Assembly: GCA_964493635.1 (NCBI GenBank)
Contig: CAZBOW010000020.1
Span: 1 to 42,222 of the forward strand
Origin: OLB6 sp964493635
Lineage (GTDB): Bacteria; Bacteroidota; Ignavibacteria; Kapaibacteriales; Kapaibacteriaceae
Reading direction: 5' to 3'
Length of the DNA: 42,222 bases
Shown here: positions 33,293 to 41,670 of the stretch, in pieces
How the letters are laid out: every line of letters starts with the position of its first letter
Numbering within the stretch: the stretch's first letter is position 1
Notes under the pieces: generated by a model
The model's database searches: none
Seen by the model: only the letters and a program-made list of their open reading frames with translations
Told to the model about the DNA's origin: nothing
Position numbers and translations under genes: made by a program

Positions 33293-34362
33293 ATGATTGA
33301 TCACAGCGTGCCAGAGCTCACCCCAGAGCTCACCCCAGAGCTCACCCCAGAGCTCACCCCANNNNNNNNNNNNNNNNNNNNNNNNNNNNNNNNNNNNNNN
33401 NNNNNNNNNNNNNNNNNNNNNNNNNNNNNNNNNNNNNNNNNNNNNNNNNNNNNNNNNNNNNCGTGCCAGAGCTCACCCCAGAGCTCACCCCAGAGCTCAC
33501 CCCAGAGCTCACCCCACCCCCCGCGCCATCGTCTCGCCGGCCGATCGGAGTATTTGATTCCGGCATCGGCGGATTGACCGTTGTTCGACATTTACTTACC
33601 GCCCTACCGGACGACAGCTTCGTCTATCTTGGCGACACGGCACGTGTCCCCTATGGGAACCGCTCCCAAGAAACCGTGCAGCTCTATGCTGAACAGTGTA
33701 TGAACTTCCTGTTACAGCATCACGTACAAGCTATTGTGGTTGCCTGCAACACCGTCTCTGCTGTGGCCATGGATCATCTGATTCGGCAGTGTCCGGTTCC
33801 GGTGATCGGCGTCATCGAACCGGCGGCTGCCGAGGCCGCTACTCGATCACCCAACGGCGTGATCGGCGTGATCGGAACGCGGGCCACCATCGCCAGCCAT
33901 GCCTACGCTACGGCAATCCATCGTCATTCAGCTTCAGCGCGCATTATTAGTCAAGCGTGCCCGCTCTTTGTTCCCCTCGTCGAGGAAGGTTGGCTGGATA
34001 CGCCGGCAACAACACTTGTGGCGGAAACCTACCTCTCTGGGTTCCGTGGCGAACATGTCGATACGCTCGTCCTTGGGTGCACGCACTATCCGCTGCTCAG
34101 CGGAGTCATCGCGAAGCTCCTTCCAGGAGTACACCTTGTTGACTGCGGAGCCTGCACGGCGATGGAAATGGCCCAACGTCTTGCCGATCGGCCGCCACAT
34201 CCATTGCCACCGGATACTCATCGTCTGCAGGTGTACGTCACCGATTCCAGCCCCTTATTCGGTGAGCTGGCAACAGCCTTCCTTGGAATGAGCATCGGAT
34301 TGCCGAACGTTGTTGCAATTGATCACCACGGGAGTGTTAGCAATGAAGGTGTTACGACATGA
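33293..34362 (+). CDS. murI: Glutamate racemase with an N-terminal ELTP repeat, interrupted by an assembly gap
   Basis: MurI interconverts L- and D-glutamate for peptidoglycan synthesis. The catalytic core is complete: RPIGVFDSGIGGLTVVRHLL, YLGDTARVPYGNRS, the first catalytic Cys in VVACNTVSAVA, and the second in LVLGCTHYPLL. Before the core the gene encodes MIDHSV and PELTP repeats. A 100-N gap at 33362-33461 falls in the repeat, and its flanks are identical over 55 bases. Merging restores one frame from the ATG at 33293: 304 residues with four ELTP units, against about 265-285 normally. Without merging, the core could start at the GTG of 33463. Its stop overlaps the next ATG (ATGA). First gene of an eight-gene run. 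Confidence 0.93.
33307..33516. repeat. 12-base tandem repeat around a 100-N gap, flanks identical over 55 bases
   Basis: Bases 33307-33361 and 33462-33516 are identical; each has four copies of gagctcacccca after a short unique leader. Because both copies begin with the same unique leader, the gap looks like an unmerged contig overlap. Removing 155 bases joins both frames of murI. Confidence 0.9.
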
Positions 34363-35342
34363 CGAGATCTGAACCGTCACATCCAACACGTTGGATGCAG
34401 ATTATCTCCACCATCCTTGGTGCCATCGTCGCGCCGCGGAAACTGGCCTACACCCTGCTGGTTCTCCTGGGTGTGGTGATGGTAACCTTCTTCATTCGGC
34501 CACCAGGCGATCCAGCACGGGTGCTCCTTGGACAGCGTGCCGACAGCACCTCCGTAGCTGCGCTGCGCCAGAAACTCGGTCTCGACAAGCCGGTACCAGT
34601 TCAGATGGTTCGCTACGTTCAGAATCTGCTACGTGGAGACCTTGGTCGATCCATTGCTACCGACCGGCCCGTGCTCGACACCATCATCGAGCGTCTACCG
34701 GCCACGGCGGTCTTAGCCGTATCGTCGATCATTCTGGCAACGGTGCTGGGCATCCTTCTCGGCGTGGTTGCCGCATGGAAGGCCAACACGTGGATTGATA
34801 CGTTTACCATGAGCACGTCACTGCTTGGGATCTCCCTACCGGCTTTCGTTGTGGGACTGCTAATGGTGCTTGTGTTCGGAGTAGCCCTGGAGTGGTTTCC
34901 CAACAGTGGCTACATCGATCGTGGGATTCCGTACCTGGTACTACCCATGGTGACCCTTGCGATCCGACCGTTGTCGATCATCGCTCGGATGACCCGCTCG
35001 AGTATGTTGGATGTTCTTGGTCAGGACTACATTCGGACGGCCCGTGCCAAGGGCCTTTCCTATGTTACCGTTTTTATGAAGCACGCCTTGCGAAACGCGT
35101 TAAACCCCGTTGTCACCACCGTAAGCGCATGGTTCGCCGGCCTGTTGGCCGGCACGTACTTCATCGAATACATCTTCAACTGGCCTGGTATCGGCCTTGC
35201 TGCGTTTAATGCTATCGAAAAGCTTGACTACCCCATGATTCAGGGCACCGTGTTGCTAACGGCTGTGGTTTTCGTTGTGACGAATACGGTTGCTGACGCA
35301 CTGTATGCCATTCTTGATCCGAAGGTGAGGGTCCGGTCATGA
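34359..35342 (+). CDS. DppB/OppB family ABC transporter permease
   Basis: This 327-residue inner membrane protein has six predicted helices and the fold of the first permease of peptide/nickel-type importers. Seen features are an N-terminal helix (YTLLVLLGVVMVTFFI), PPGDPARVLLGQ, RYVQNLLRGDLGRSI and the ATPase-contacting EAA-like loop DYIRTARAKGLSYVTVFMKH, followed by ALRNALNPVVTT. The ligand is probably an oligopeptide or similar solute. It overlaps murI and the next permease by ATGA junctions. No substrate-binding protein or ATPase gene is in the window, so the rest of the transporter is encoded elsewhere. Confidence 0.93.
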   Translation: MTRSEPSHPTRWMQIISTILGAIVAPRKLAYTLLVLLGVVMVTFFIRPPGDPARVLLGQRADSTSVAALRQKLGLDKPVPVQMVRYVQNLLRGDLGRSIATDRPVLDTIIERLPATAVLAVSSIILATVLGILLGVVAAWKANTWIDTFTMSTSLLGISLPAFVVGLLMVLVFGVALEWFPNSGYIDRGIPYLVLPMVTLAIRPLSIIARMTRSSMLDVLGQDYIRTARAKGLSYVTVFMKHALRNALNPVVTTVSAWFAGLLAGTYFIEYIFNWPGIGLAAFNAIEKLDYPMIQGTVLLTAVVFVVTNTVADALYAILDPKVRVRS

Positions 35343-36551
35343 GTGCGCCCAAGGAAACTCCAACGCNNNNNNNNNNNNNNNNNNNNNNNNNNNNNNNNNN
35401 NNNNNNNNNNNNNNNNNNNNNNNNNNNNNNNNNNNNNNNNNNNNNNNNNNNNNNNNNNNNNNNNNNGTGCGCCCAAGGAAACTCCAACGCTCGAAACTCC
35501 AACGCACGAAACTCCAACGCATGAAACTCCAACGCAGCTCGCGTGGAGGAGACTGCGCAAGAACTCCGGTGCGATGGTCGGAGTGACGATCCTGATTGTA
35601 ATGGTGGTGTGCGCCATTGCAGCGCCCCTGATCACCCCGTTCAGCCCAACAACGCAGATTCTGGAGTATGCCGTTCAACCTGCCGGATTCCGTGGTTCGG
35701 TGTTGTATCGGACGAATCCATCGAATCCAGACGAACCATCGATGATTGCTGTGCGCACCTTCACCGTGCGCGGCGATAGCGTATGGTACACCGACCCTGC
35801 CGGCGAGCCGTACCGTATTGCCCGCTCGAGCCTTGCCGGAAGGGACTCTACCGAATGGTTTGCCCAACCATTGTTTCTGTTGGGTACTGACCGCTTCGGC
35901 CGAGACATGTTCACGCGCCTCGTCTACGGTATGCGGGTATCCCTCACGGTGGGATTGATTTCCCAAGGAATTGCCTTGGTCATCGGAATCCTCCTTGGTG
36001 CCATTGCCGGATATTTCCGCGGATGGGCCGATGATGTCGTGATGTGGCTCGTGAACGTGGTATGGTCGTTTCCAACACTATTGTTGGTCGTGGCCTTCAG
36101 TGTGATCCTTGGCAAAGGATATTGGCAAACGTTCGTAGCCATTGGTGTGTCGTCATGGGTCGACATCGCTCGGATCGTCCGCGGTCAGTTTTTTGCAATC
36201 CGAGAGCAGGAGTACATCGAGGCGACCAGGGCCCTCGGTTACGGATCGCTGCGAACGATGTTCCGACACATGCTTCCGAATGCCGCCGGGCCTGTGGTTG
36301 TTCTCGCCACGGCCGGCTTTGCAACAGCGATTATTGCAGAGTCGTCGCTCTCCTTCATCGGCCTCGGCGTGCAACCTCCCGATCCGAGCTGGGGACAGAT
36401 GATCAAGGATGGCTATGGATACATCGCCCTTGGGACGAATTGGGGTATGACGCTCTTTCCAAGCGCAGCGATGGCCATTGCCGTGATTGCCCTGAATCTC
36501 TTTGGTGATGGCCTACGGGACGCCCTCGACCCTAAAACGAGTCAGCGGTAA
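35339..36551 (+). CDS. DppC/OppC family ABC transporter permease with N-terminal ETPTH repeats, gap-interrupted
   Basis: This is the second permease of the peptide-type importer. After merging the identical 24-base flanks of the 100-N gap (35367-35466), one frame of 362 residues runs from the ATG at 35339. It starts MSAPKETPTLE, then two HETPT-type repeats, then LAWRRLRKNSGAMVGV and the first helix. A long periplasmic loop (residues about 65-145) follows. The C-terminal membrane domain has GTDRFGRDMFTRLVYGMRVS, and the EAA-like loop EYIEATRALGYGSLRTMFRH leads into MLPNAAGPVVV. This order is typical of DppC. It overlaps the previous gene (ATGA) and holA (TAATG). Confidence 0.92.
35343..35525. 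repeat. 15-base tandem repeat and 100-N gap with 24-base identical flanks
   Basis: Bases 35343-35366 and 35467-35490 are identical, on either side of the N run 35367-35466. Further repeats of a unit like cacgaaactccaacg continue to about 35534 and encode the Thr-Pro-rich N-terminus of the permease. Removing 124 bases restores one frame. Confidence 0.88.
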
Positions 36552-37636
36552 TGGATCATAACCTCTCGCAGATTAGAACAATGAAGGGACCAACCGCCAA
36601 TCTCCACAACGCCGAACCACTTCCACCGGTCCTACTGTTTTTTGGTCAGGAAGACCTTCTCGTAGAGGAAGCTGCCCAACATGTGTTGAATCGCTGCACG
36701 GCAGACGACCCTAGTGGAATGAACAGTGACCTGCTCGACGGAGATCGTATCTCAGCCGATATGCTTGTGTCGATTGCGCGTTCGTTTCCCATGATGGGCA
36801 ACCAACGAGTCGTGTGGGTGCGGCATGCCGAGAAGCTGCAGGGCACTGCGTCGAAGGCCGGCAGTGCGCTCGAGCAATATCTTACGGCGCCCGTTGCTTC
36901 GACAATCCTGATCTTGACGGCATCGCTTCCGAGTCTTGATGGAATCAGTGCGCTGGCACAACGCAACGCAACGGCAGCACAACGGAAGATTTCCTCGCTG
37001 AAGTTTCCGGCTCGGCTATTGGTTCAGCATTCCGCATGGTGCGAGTTTGCGGCGTTATCAGCCTCGGCGATGGCATCCTGGCTGATCGACCGATCCAAAC
37101 AGCAGGGGTTGGACCTCTCACCTCGTGCAGCAGAGTTTTTTGTCGCACGCGGAACCGGATCGCTGCGCGAAGCGGCTCTTGAGTTTGAGAAGTTGACGGC
37201 GTACGTCGGGCAACGCACGACAATCACCGAGGATGATGTCCTCGCCGTCGTTGGCGGCCATCGCGTGTACAATAGCTTCGAGCTGCAAAAGGCGTTCGGT
37301 CGACGTGATGTTCCGCAGATGATCCTCATCATCACCAAGATGCTCGAGGCCGAACGTCAGGAGCTATTGATTCTTACCATGCTCCAGCGCTACGTCACAG
37401 CGCTGTATCGCATGGTTGAGGCACGGCAGCACACCGATCGGGCGATGATTGCCCAGGCCGCTGGGATCGCTCCGTTCCTGATTTCGGAGTACATGGACGC
37501 TACCGATCGCTTAGGGCCAGCACTGATTGAACGGTCGCTGCATGAACTCCGCATCGCCGAGCGCACCATTAAGAGCTCGTCGACATCGCCTCTTCTCGTC
37601 CTTGAGCGGATGATCTCACGTATCTTTGCGATGTGA
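36551..37636 (+). CDS. holA: DNA polymerase III delta subunit
   Basis: This 361-residue protein is the clamp-loader delta subunit, which opens the sliding clamp. The N-terminal AAA+-like domain begins PVLLFFGQEDLLVEEAAQHV. Further family marks are RSFPMMGNQRVVWVRHAEKL, WLIDRSKQQGLDLSPRAAEF and NSFELQKAFGRRDVPQMILI. The C-terminal collar domain has AERTIKSSSTSPLLVLERMI. The ATG shares one base with the stop of the permease gene (TAATG). A later start at MKGPTANLHN (36581) is possible. The stop overlaps the GTG start of the next gene. Confidence 0.9.
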   Translation: MDHNLSQIRTMKGPTANLHNAEPLPPVLLFFGQEDLLVEEAAQHVLNRCTADDPSGMNSDLLDGDRISADMLVSIARSFPMMGNQRVVWVRHAEKLQGTASKAGSALEQYLTAPVASTILILTASLPSLDGISALAQRNATAAQRKISSLKFPARLLVQHSAWCEFAALSASAMASWLIDRSKQQGLDLSPRAAEFFVARGTGSLREAALEFEKLTAYVGQRTTITEDDVLAVVGGHRVYNSFELQKAFGRRDVPQMILIITKMLEAERQELLILTMLQRYVTALYRMVEARQHTDRAMIAQAAGIAPFLISEYMDATDRLGPALIERSLHELRIAERTIKSSSTSPLLVLERMISRIFAM

Positions 37637-38016
37637 TTTCTCCCAAACCGACGACACAGGGTCCTATTCGCTCCCCTGAGGAGTGTGCCCAAGCCCAGCT
37701 TGACGCCTACAACGCGGGTAACATCACAGCATTTGCTGCTGTGTATGCTGTGGACGTACAGCTCATGGACCTAGCCAGTGGCACGGTGTTTTGCATGGGT
37801 CGCGATGCACTCATCGAGCGCTACGGAAGGATGTTTCATGAGCATCCGTCACTCCATTGCACGCTGGTATCGCGCATTGTGGCGCCTCCCTTTGTTGTCG
37901 ACGAGGAACACGTCATAGGACTTACCGACCACCCCGTGCATGCCGTGGCCACGTACGAAGTGCATGATGGTCTGATCCAGCGCGCCTGGTTTTTACGAGC
38001 ACAACGATCTGCATGA
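37633..38016 (+). CDS. NTF2-like/SnoaL-like fold protein
   Basis: This 127-residue protein begins at GTG in a GTGA overlap with holA. It shows the pattern of an NTF2-like alpha+beta barrel: CAQAQLDAYNAGNITAFAAV as the first helices, YAVDVQLMDLASG, GRDALIERYGRMF, and strands ending in HAVATYEVHDGLIQRAWFLR. Members include isomerases, hydrolases and small binding domains. No catalytic residue set can be assigned here, so only the fold is claimed. It overlaps the PHP gene by ATGA, suggesting strict co-expression. Confidence 0.8.
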   Translation: MISPKPTTQGPIRSPEECAQAQLDAYNAGNITAFAAVYAVDVQLMDLASGTVFCMGRDALIERYGRMFHEHPSLHCTLVSRIVAPPFVVDEEHVIGLTDHPVHAVATYEVHDGLIQRAWFLRAQRSA

Positions 38017-38864
38017 CACCTCCCGTATTCGCCGACCTACATACCCACACGACGTGTTCGGATGGGCGACTTCATCCCTTCGATCTGCTGCAAAAGGTTG
38101 CCGACCTCTCCATTTCTGTGGTATCAATCACCGACCACGACACCATGGAAGCGCACCGCCTTCTGCAGCGCGAGGGTACGAGCACGCAGCTGATGGTAGT
38201 CCCCGGCATCGAACTGTCCTGCACACAATTCGGACGAGAGATCCACGTACTTGGATACTTTCTGGATCCGTTCAATGAAGAGCTCACGAACTACGAACGA
38301 CATTTCCGTCAAGACCGAGAGCGACGAGCACGCAGTATGGTAGACCTCCTGCAGAACATCGGAGTATCGATCTCATTCGACGATGTTGTCGATCACGCCC
38401 AATCAGCACCGATTGGTCGACCTCACGTTGCGGCGGCCCTGTTGGAACGTGGTCATGTTGCCTCGATCCACGAGGCCTTCGATCGCTACCTCGATACAGG
38501 CAAGCCCGGCTATGCCCCTCGCAGTCCCTTCAGTATACGTGAAGCCGTCGATCTGATTCGCCGTGTCGGGGGCATCTCCTGTGTTGCGCATCCGCATCGC
38601 GCCTTCATGGATCCAACGGCGTTTGCCCATCTGCTGTCGGCCGGTATCGATGGCGTTGAGGTGTACCACCCGTCGCACTGGACGAGTACACGCACCCACT
38701 ACCATAGCCAGGCAGTAGAACATCAGCTGGTAATCTCCGGTGGCTCGGACTTTCACGGCAGTCGTGAGTACGACGAGCAGAATATTGGCACGGTAGGACT
38801 TTCCGAAGGATTGTTCGAGTCGCTTCATGTTCGAGCCATCCAATCGCGTTTCCCACTCACATAA
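38013..38864 (+). CDS. PHP domain phosphoesterase (RNase AM/TrpH-like)
   Basis: This 283-residue protein has the metal-binding motifs of a PHP phosphoesterase: DLHTHTTCSDG at the N-terminus, SITDHDTMEAHRLL, the Glu in VPGIELSC with REIHVLGYFLD, HPHRAFMD and SGGSDFHGS. This set matches the YciV/TrpH group, which includes the 3',5'-nucleotide bisphosphate phosphatase and 5'-3' exonuclease RNase AM. The exact substrate is not decided by sequence. It overlaps the NTF2-like gene (ATGA) and lies 17 bases before ribH. Confidence 0.9.
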   Translation: MTPPVFADLHTHTTCSDGRLHPFDLLQKVADLSISVVSITDHDTMEAHRLLQREGTSTQLMVVPGIELSCTQFGREIHVLGYFLDPFNEELTNYERHFRQDRERRARSMVDLLQNIGVSISFDDVVDHAQSAPIGRPHVAAALLERGHVASIHEAFDRYLDTGKPGYAPRSPFSIREAVDLIRRVGGISCVAHPHRAFMDPTAFAHLLSAGIDGVEVYHPSHWTSTRTHYHSQAVEHQLVISGGSDFHGSREYDEQNIGTVGLSEGLFESLHVRAIQSRFPLT

Positions 38865-38881
38865 TCAGCACACGTCATTCT

Positions 38882-39376
38882 ATGGCCTCATCTGGACAGC
38901 CCCTTTCCACCCCGAGCCCTCTTCGTGCGACAGACATCTCAACCATTCGTATCGGGATCGTCCGAGCGCAATGGCACGCCGACATCGTTGAGGCTCTCGT
39001 TGATGGCGCCGTCGGGGAACTGGTTCGCTGTGGCATGGCTCCCGAACGGATTCAACAGGTGGAAGTACCAGGATCGTTTGAGCTACCCGTTGTTGCTGGG
39101 GCATGGGCACGGAAGGGCTCCGTAGATGCCCTGCTGTGCTTTGGAGTGATTGTTCGCGGCGAGACGCCACACTTCGATTTTGTGGCGGGTCCGGTGGCGC
39201 ACGGTCTTCAACAGGTGGCGCTCGCTACTGGCATTCCCTGCGCCTTTGGCGTGCTTACAACGAACACCATCGAACAGGCATGGGCGCGAGCAGGAGGTGA
39301 ACACGGACATAAAGGCATCGAAGCAGCTCAGGTTGCCCTGCAGACTCTCCACGCTATCCAGCAGATCGGTCTATGA
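38882..39376 (+). CDS. ribH: 6,7-dimethyl-8-ribityllumazine synthase
   Basis: This 164-residue protein carries out the penultimate riboflavin step, joining the RibD-pathway pyrimidine with dihydroxybutanone phosphate. Visible family marks are IGIVRAQWHADIVEALVDGA, VPGSFELPVVAGAWA, GVIVRGETPHFDFV with the catalytic His, ATGIPCAFGVLTTNTIEQAW and HGHKGIEAAQVAL. The usual first motif (RFN) is RAQ here. The N-terminal 20 residues are an unconserved extension. It is 32 kb from ribD, so riboflavin genes are dispersed. Its stop overlaps the start of the porZ-like gene by ATGA. Confidence 0.95.
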   Translation: MASSGQPLSTPSPLRATDISTIRIGIVRAQWHADIVEALVDGAVGELVRCGMAPERIQQVEVPGSFELPVVAGAWARKGSVDALLCFGVIVRGETPHFDFVAGPVAHGLQQVALATGIPCAFGVLTTNTIEQAWARAGGEHGHKGIEAAQVALQTLHAIQQIGL

Positions 39377-41670
39377 TCCACCGTCGCTTCATCGTGCATT
39401 GTGCTGTTGCCGTTCTCTTGGGGATGTTTCCAGCAATGTCTGCGGGGCAACCCACCATTACTCTGAGCAACTGGTCGGTCATTTCCTCGTTCCAGACAGT
39501 GCGTGATGTTGCGGTAGGACCCGACGGCCAACTGTGGGTGGCAACCAGTGGAGGGGTATACGTCACCGACACCTCCGGACGTGTGCAGCAGGAGTATCGA
39601 ACGATCAACGCGTTGCAGGACATGGATGTTTCGGCGATTGCCTGCGATACGTCAACGGGGATCATCATCGTTGGCGGAGAAACGGGAGCCCTTGATCTGC
39701 GTGCCGCCGACGGAACGTGGACCAACGTGACCGACATCCGCAGAGCCATTCAGTATCCACGCAAAGGCATCCGCGACTTCGCCACTCGTGGATCGGTGTT
39801 ATTCCTGGCAACGGATTTCGGCGTCCTTACCTTCGATCTCCAGAATAATGTGTTCTTGGAAACCATCGATCGTATCGGCCCGTTGCAAGAAAAAACCCGA
39901 GCAAATGCTCTAGCCATTATTCGTGATTCACTGTGGGTTGCAACGGATTCCGGCGTTGTGGTTGCTCCGCTGAACGTGCCAACGCTTCGACTGCCTTCCG
40001 TGTGGAGGCTGCTCCCAGACCCTCCGGATGAACTCCCGCGTGTGCGGTTCCTGGTGGCACATGTCACGGCCGACGGTACCAACCAGGCCGAGACCGTCGC
40101 CATCGCATCGGATTCCTCGGTGTATGTGTGGAGATCCGAGTCGTGGCAACCAGCATTGGTCTGTCCAGAAGAGGTCAATGGACTATCCTCTTCCAACGGC
40201 ACGTTGCGTGCTTCGTGCTTGAGTGGCCTGTACACCAACACCGGACTCGTTCCAATCAGCTGGGGCGGAAACATTCTCGGTCACGCAGTTGGAACCATCA
40301 ACGGTACACCATTGATCATGGCATTTCCGTACGAACGGTCGCTGAGGCTGTATGATGGACGTCGGATTATCCCCGTGCTCGTCAATACGCCGTTGTCGAA
40401 TCAGTTTGCGCGCATGAGCATCGACAACTCGGGGGGCTTGTGGGTGGCCACCGATGTTGACCCGCCTCGATCGGGTCAAGGCGTAGCACGCCTCGACACG
40501 GGAGTGTGGATCACCTATACGGTGGCCAATACCCCGGAGTTCACCTCCAATGCCGCCTACCGCGTACAATCGTTTCCGAACGGCATCACGTTCATTGGCA
40601 CGTGGGGTGGTGGTGCCGTCCTTGCCCGGTCGGAATCCGACCGTGTCGTCTTTGAGCATTTCACGTCGGCGAACTCTGCGTTTCAGGGAATTACGAAGTC
40701 CCCAAACTATGTCTTGGCAGCCGAAGCTGCGATCGATCGTACCGGGACTATCTGGGTGGTTAATGAGCAGGCAGCTCAGCAACTGCTGGTAGCAATCAAT
40801 GATCCAATCGATGACTCCGAGGTTGATCGCACTGTAGGCTACGAAAACTGCTTTTCGGCAACCGACAATCTGTATCGGTCGCTGGCCGTCGACAATGCCG
40901 GAACCAAGTGGGTGGGTGGGTTCAACAACCAAGGCCTGTTGGCCTACCAGGATCGCGGTACGCCAACAACGAGTGATGACGTCTGCCAGGTAGTACGCTC
41001 GTCGACCACGCAGCTTCCCGATAACACTATTACCGTGCTGCGTACGGACCGCACGGGTTCGATCTGGATCGGCACTCCTAAAGGCGTTGCTGTTATCGCA
41101 AGTCCAACATCCGTCTCCAACACGACCATTCCGTTCGTTCGGCGTATCACGGCCCTGACATCAGTCGTGGTGAACGACATTTACGTTGACGCGCTAAACT
41201 ATAAGTGGGTTGCCACCACCAATGGCGTCTTCGTGCTGAATGAAGATGGAACGGACGTACTGGCAACGATTACGTCCACCAATGCGCCGTTACCCAACGA
41301 AAATGTGCGATGTGTTGTCGTGGACAACCAGAGCGGAACCGTCTACCTGGGAACGAGCACTGGGTGCGCCGTCGCGTCGTCGTCGTCGGTGGCACCGGCA
41401 CCGTCGTTTACGCTCCAGGTGCGGCCCCTTCCCTTCTCGCATGAACGGGATTCGGAGCTGCTCATCGATGGCTTAGCCGCCGATTCTGACGTTCGCATTC
41501 TTACCATCAACGGCACCCTGGTTCACGCCCTTCAGGCACGCGGGCGTCAGGCCACGTGGGACGGTCGGGATCTCTCCGGGCAACGCGTAGCGCCCGGCGT
41601 CTACGTCCTACACGCAACCAGCACGGTTGATCAATCCAGTGCCGTGGGAAAGATCGTCATCACGCGCTAA
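39373..41670 (+). CDS. PorZ-like T9SS beta-propeller protein
   Basis: This 765-residue protein has a signal peptide (residues 1-24) and two-component-regulator-type propeller repeats: VRDVAVGPDGQLWVATSGGV, IIIVGGETGALDL, RGSVLFLATDFGVLTFDL, GSIWIGTPKGVAVI and YKWVATTNGVFVLN. It ends in a beta-sandwich with WDGRDLSGQRVAPGVYVLHA, which resembles a FlgD/T9SS-type C-terminal domain. Length, N-terminal order and C-terminal domain agree with PorZ (about 776 residues in Porphyromonas). PorZ is a surface component of the T9SS attachment complex that delivers anionic lipopolysaccharide to the sortase PorU. A generic propeller cargo protein is the alternative. It overlaps ribH (ATGA) and the converging icd by 11 bases. 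Confidence 0.82.
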   Translation: MIHRRFIVHCAVAVLLGMFPAMSAGQPTITLSNWSVISSFQTVRDVAVGPDGQLWVATSGGVYVTDTSGRVQQEYRTINALQDMDVSAIACDTSTGIIIVGGETGALDLRAADGTWTNVTDIRRAIQYPRKGIRDFATRGSVLFLATDFGVLTFDLQNNVFLETIDRIGPLQEKTRANALAIIRDSLWVATDSGVVVAPLNVPTLRLPSVWRLLPDPPDELPRVRFLVAHVTADGTNQAETVAIASDSSVYVWRSESWQPALVCPEEVNGLSSSNGTLRASCLSGLYTNTGLVPISWGGNILGHAVGTINGTPLIMAFPYERSLRLYDGRRIIPVLVNTPLSNQFARMSIDNSGGLWVATDVDPPRSGQGVARLDTGVWITYTVANTPEFTSNAAYRVQSFPNGITFIGTWGGGAVLARSESDRVVFEHFTSANSAFQGITKSPNYVLAAEAAIDRTGTIWVVNEQAAQQLLVAINDPIDDSEVDRTVGYENCFSATDNLYRSLAVDNAGTKWVGGFNNQGLLAYQDRGTPTTSDDVCQVVRSSTTQLPDNTITVLRTDRTGSIWIGTPKGVAVIASPTSVSNTTIPFVRRITALTSVVVNDIYVDALNYKWVATTNGVFVLNEDGTDVLATITSTNAPLPNENVRCVVVDNQSGTVYLGTSTGCAVASSSSVAPAPSFTLQVRPLPFSHERDSELLIDGLAADSDVRILTINGTLVHALQARGRQATWDGRDLSGQRVAPGVYVLHATSTVDQSSAVGKIVITR

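Noticed and set aside
33293..33516. CRISPR-like or regulatory repeat array before murI
   Set aside because: Units are 12 bases, contiguous without spacers, and in frame with murI.
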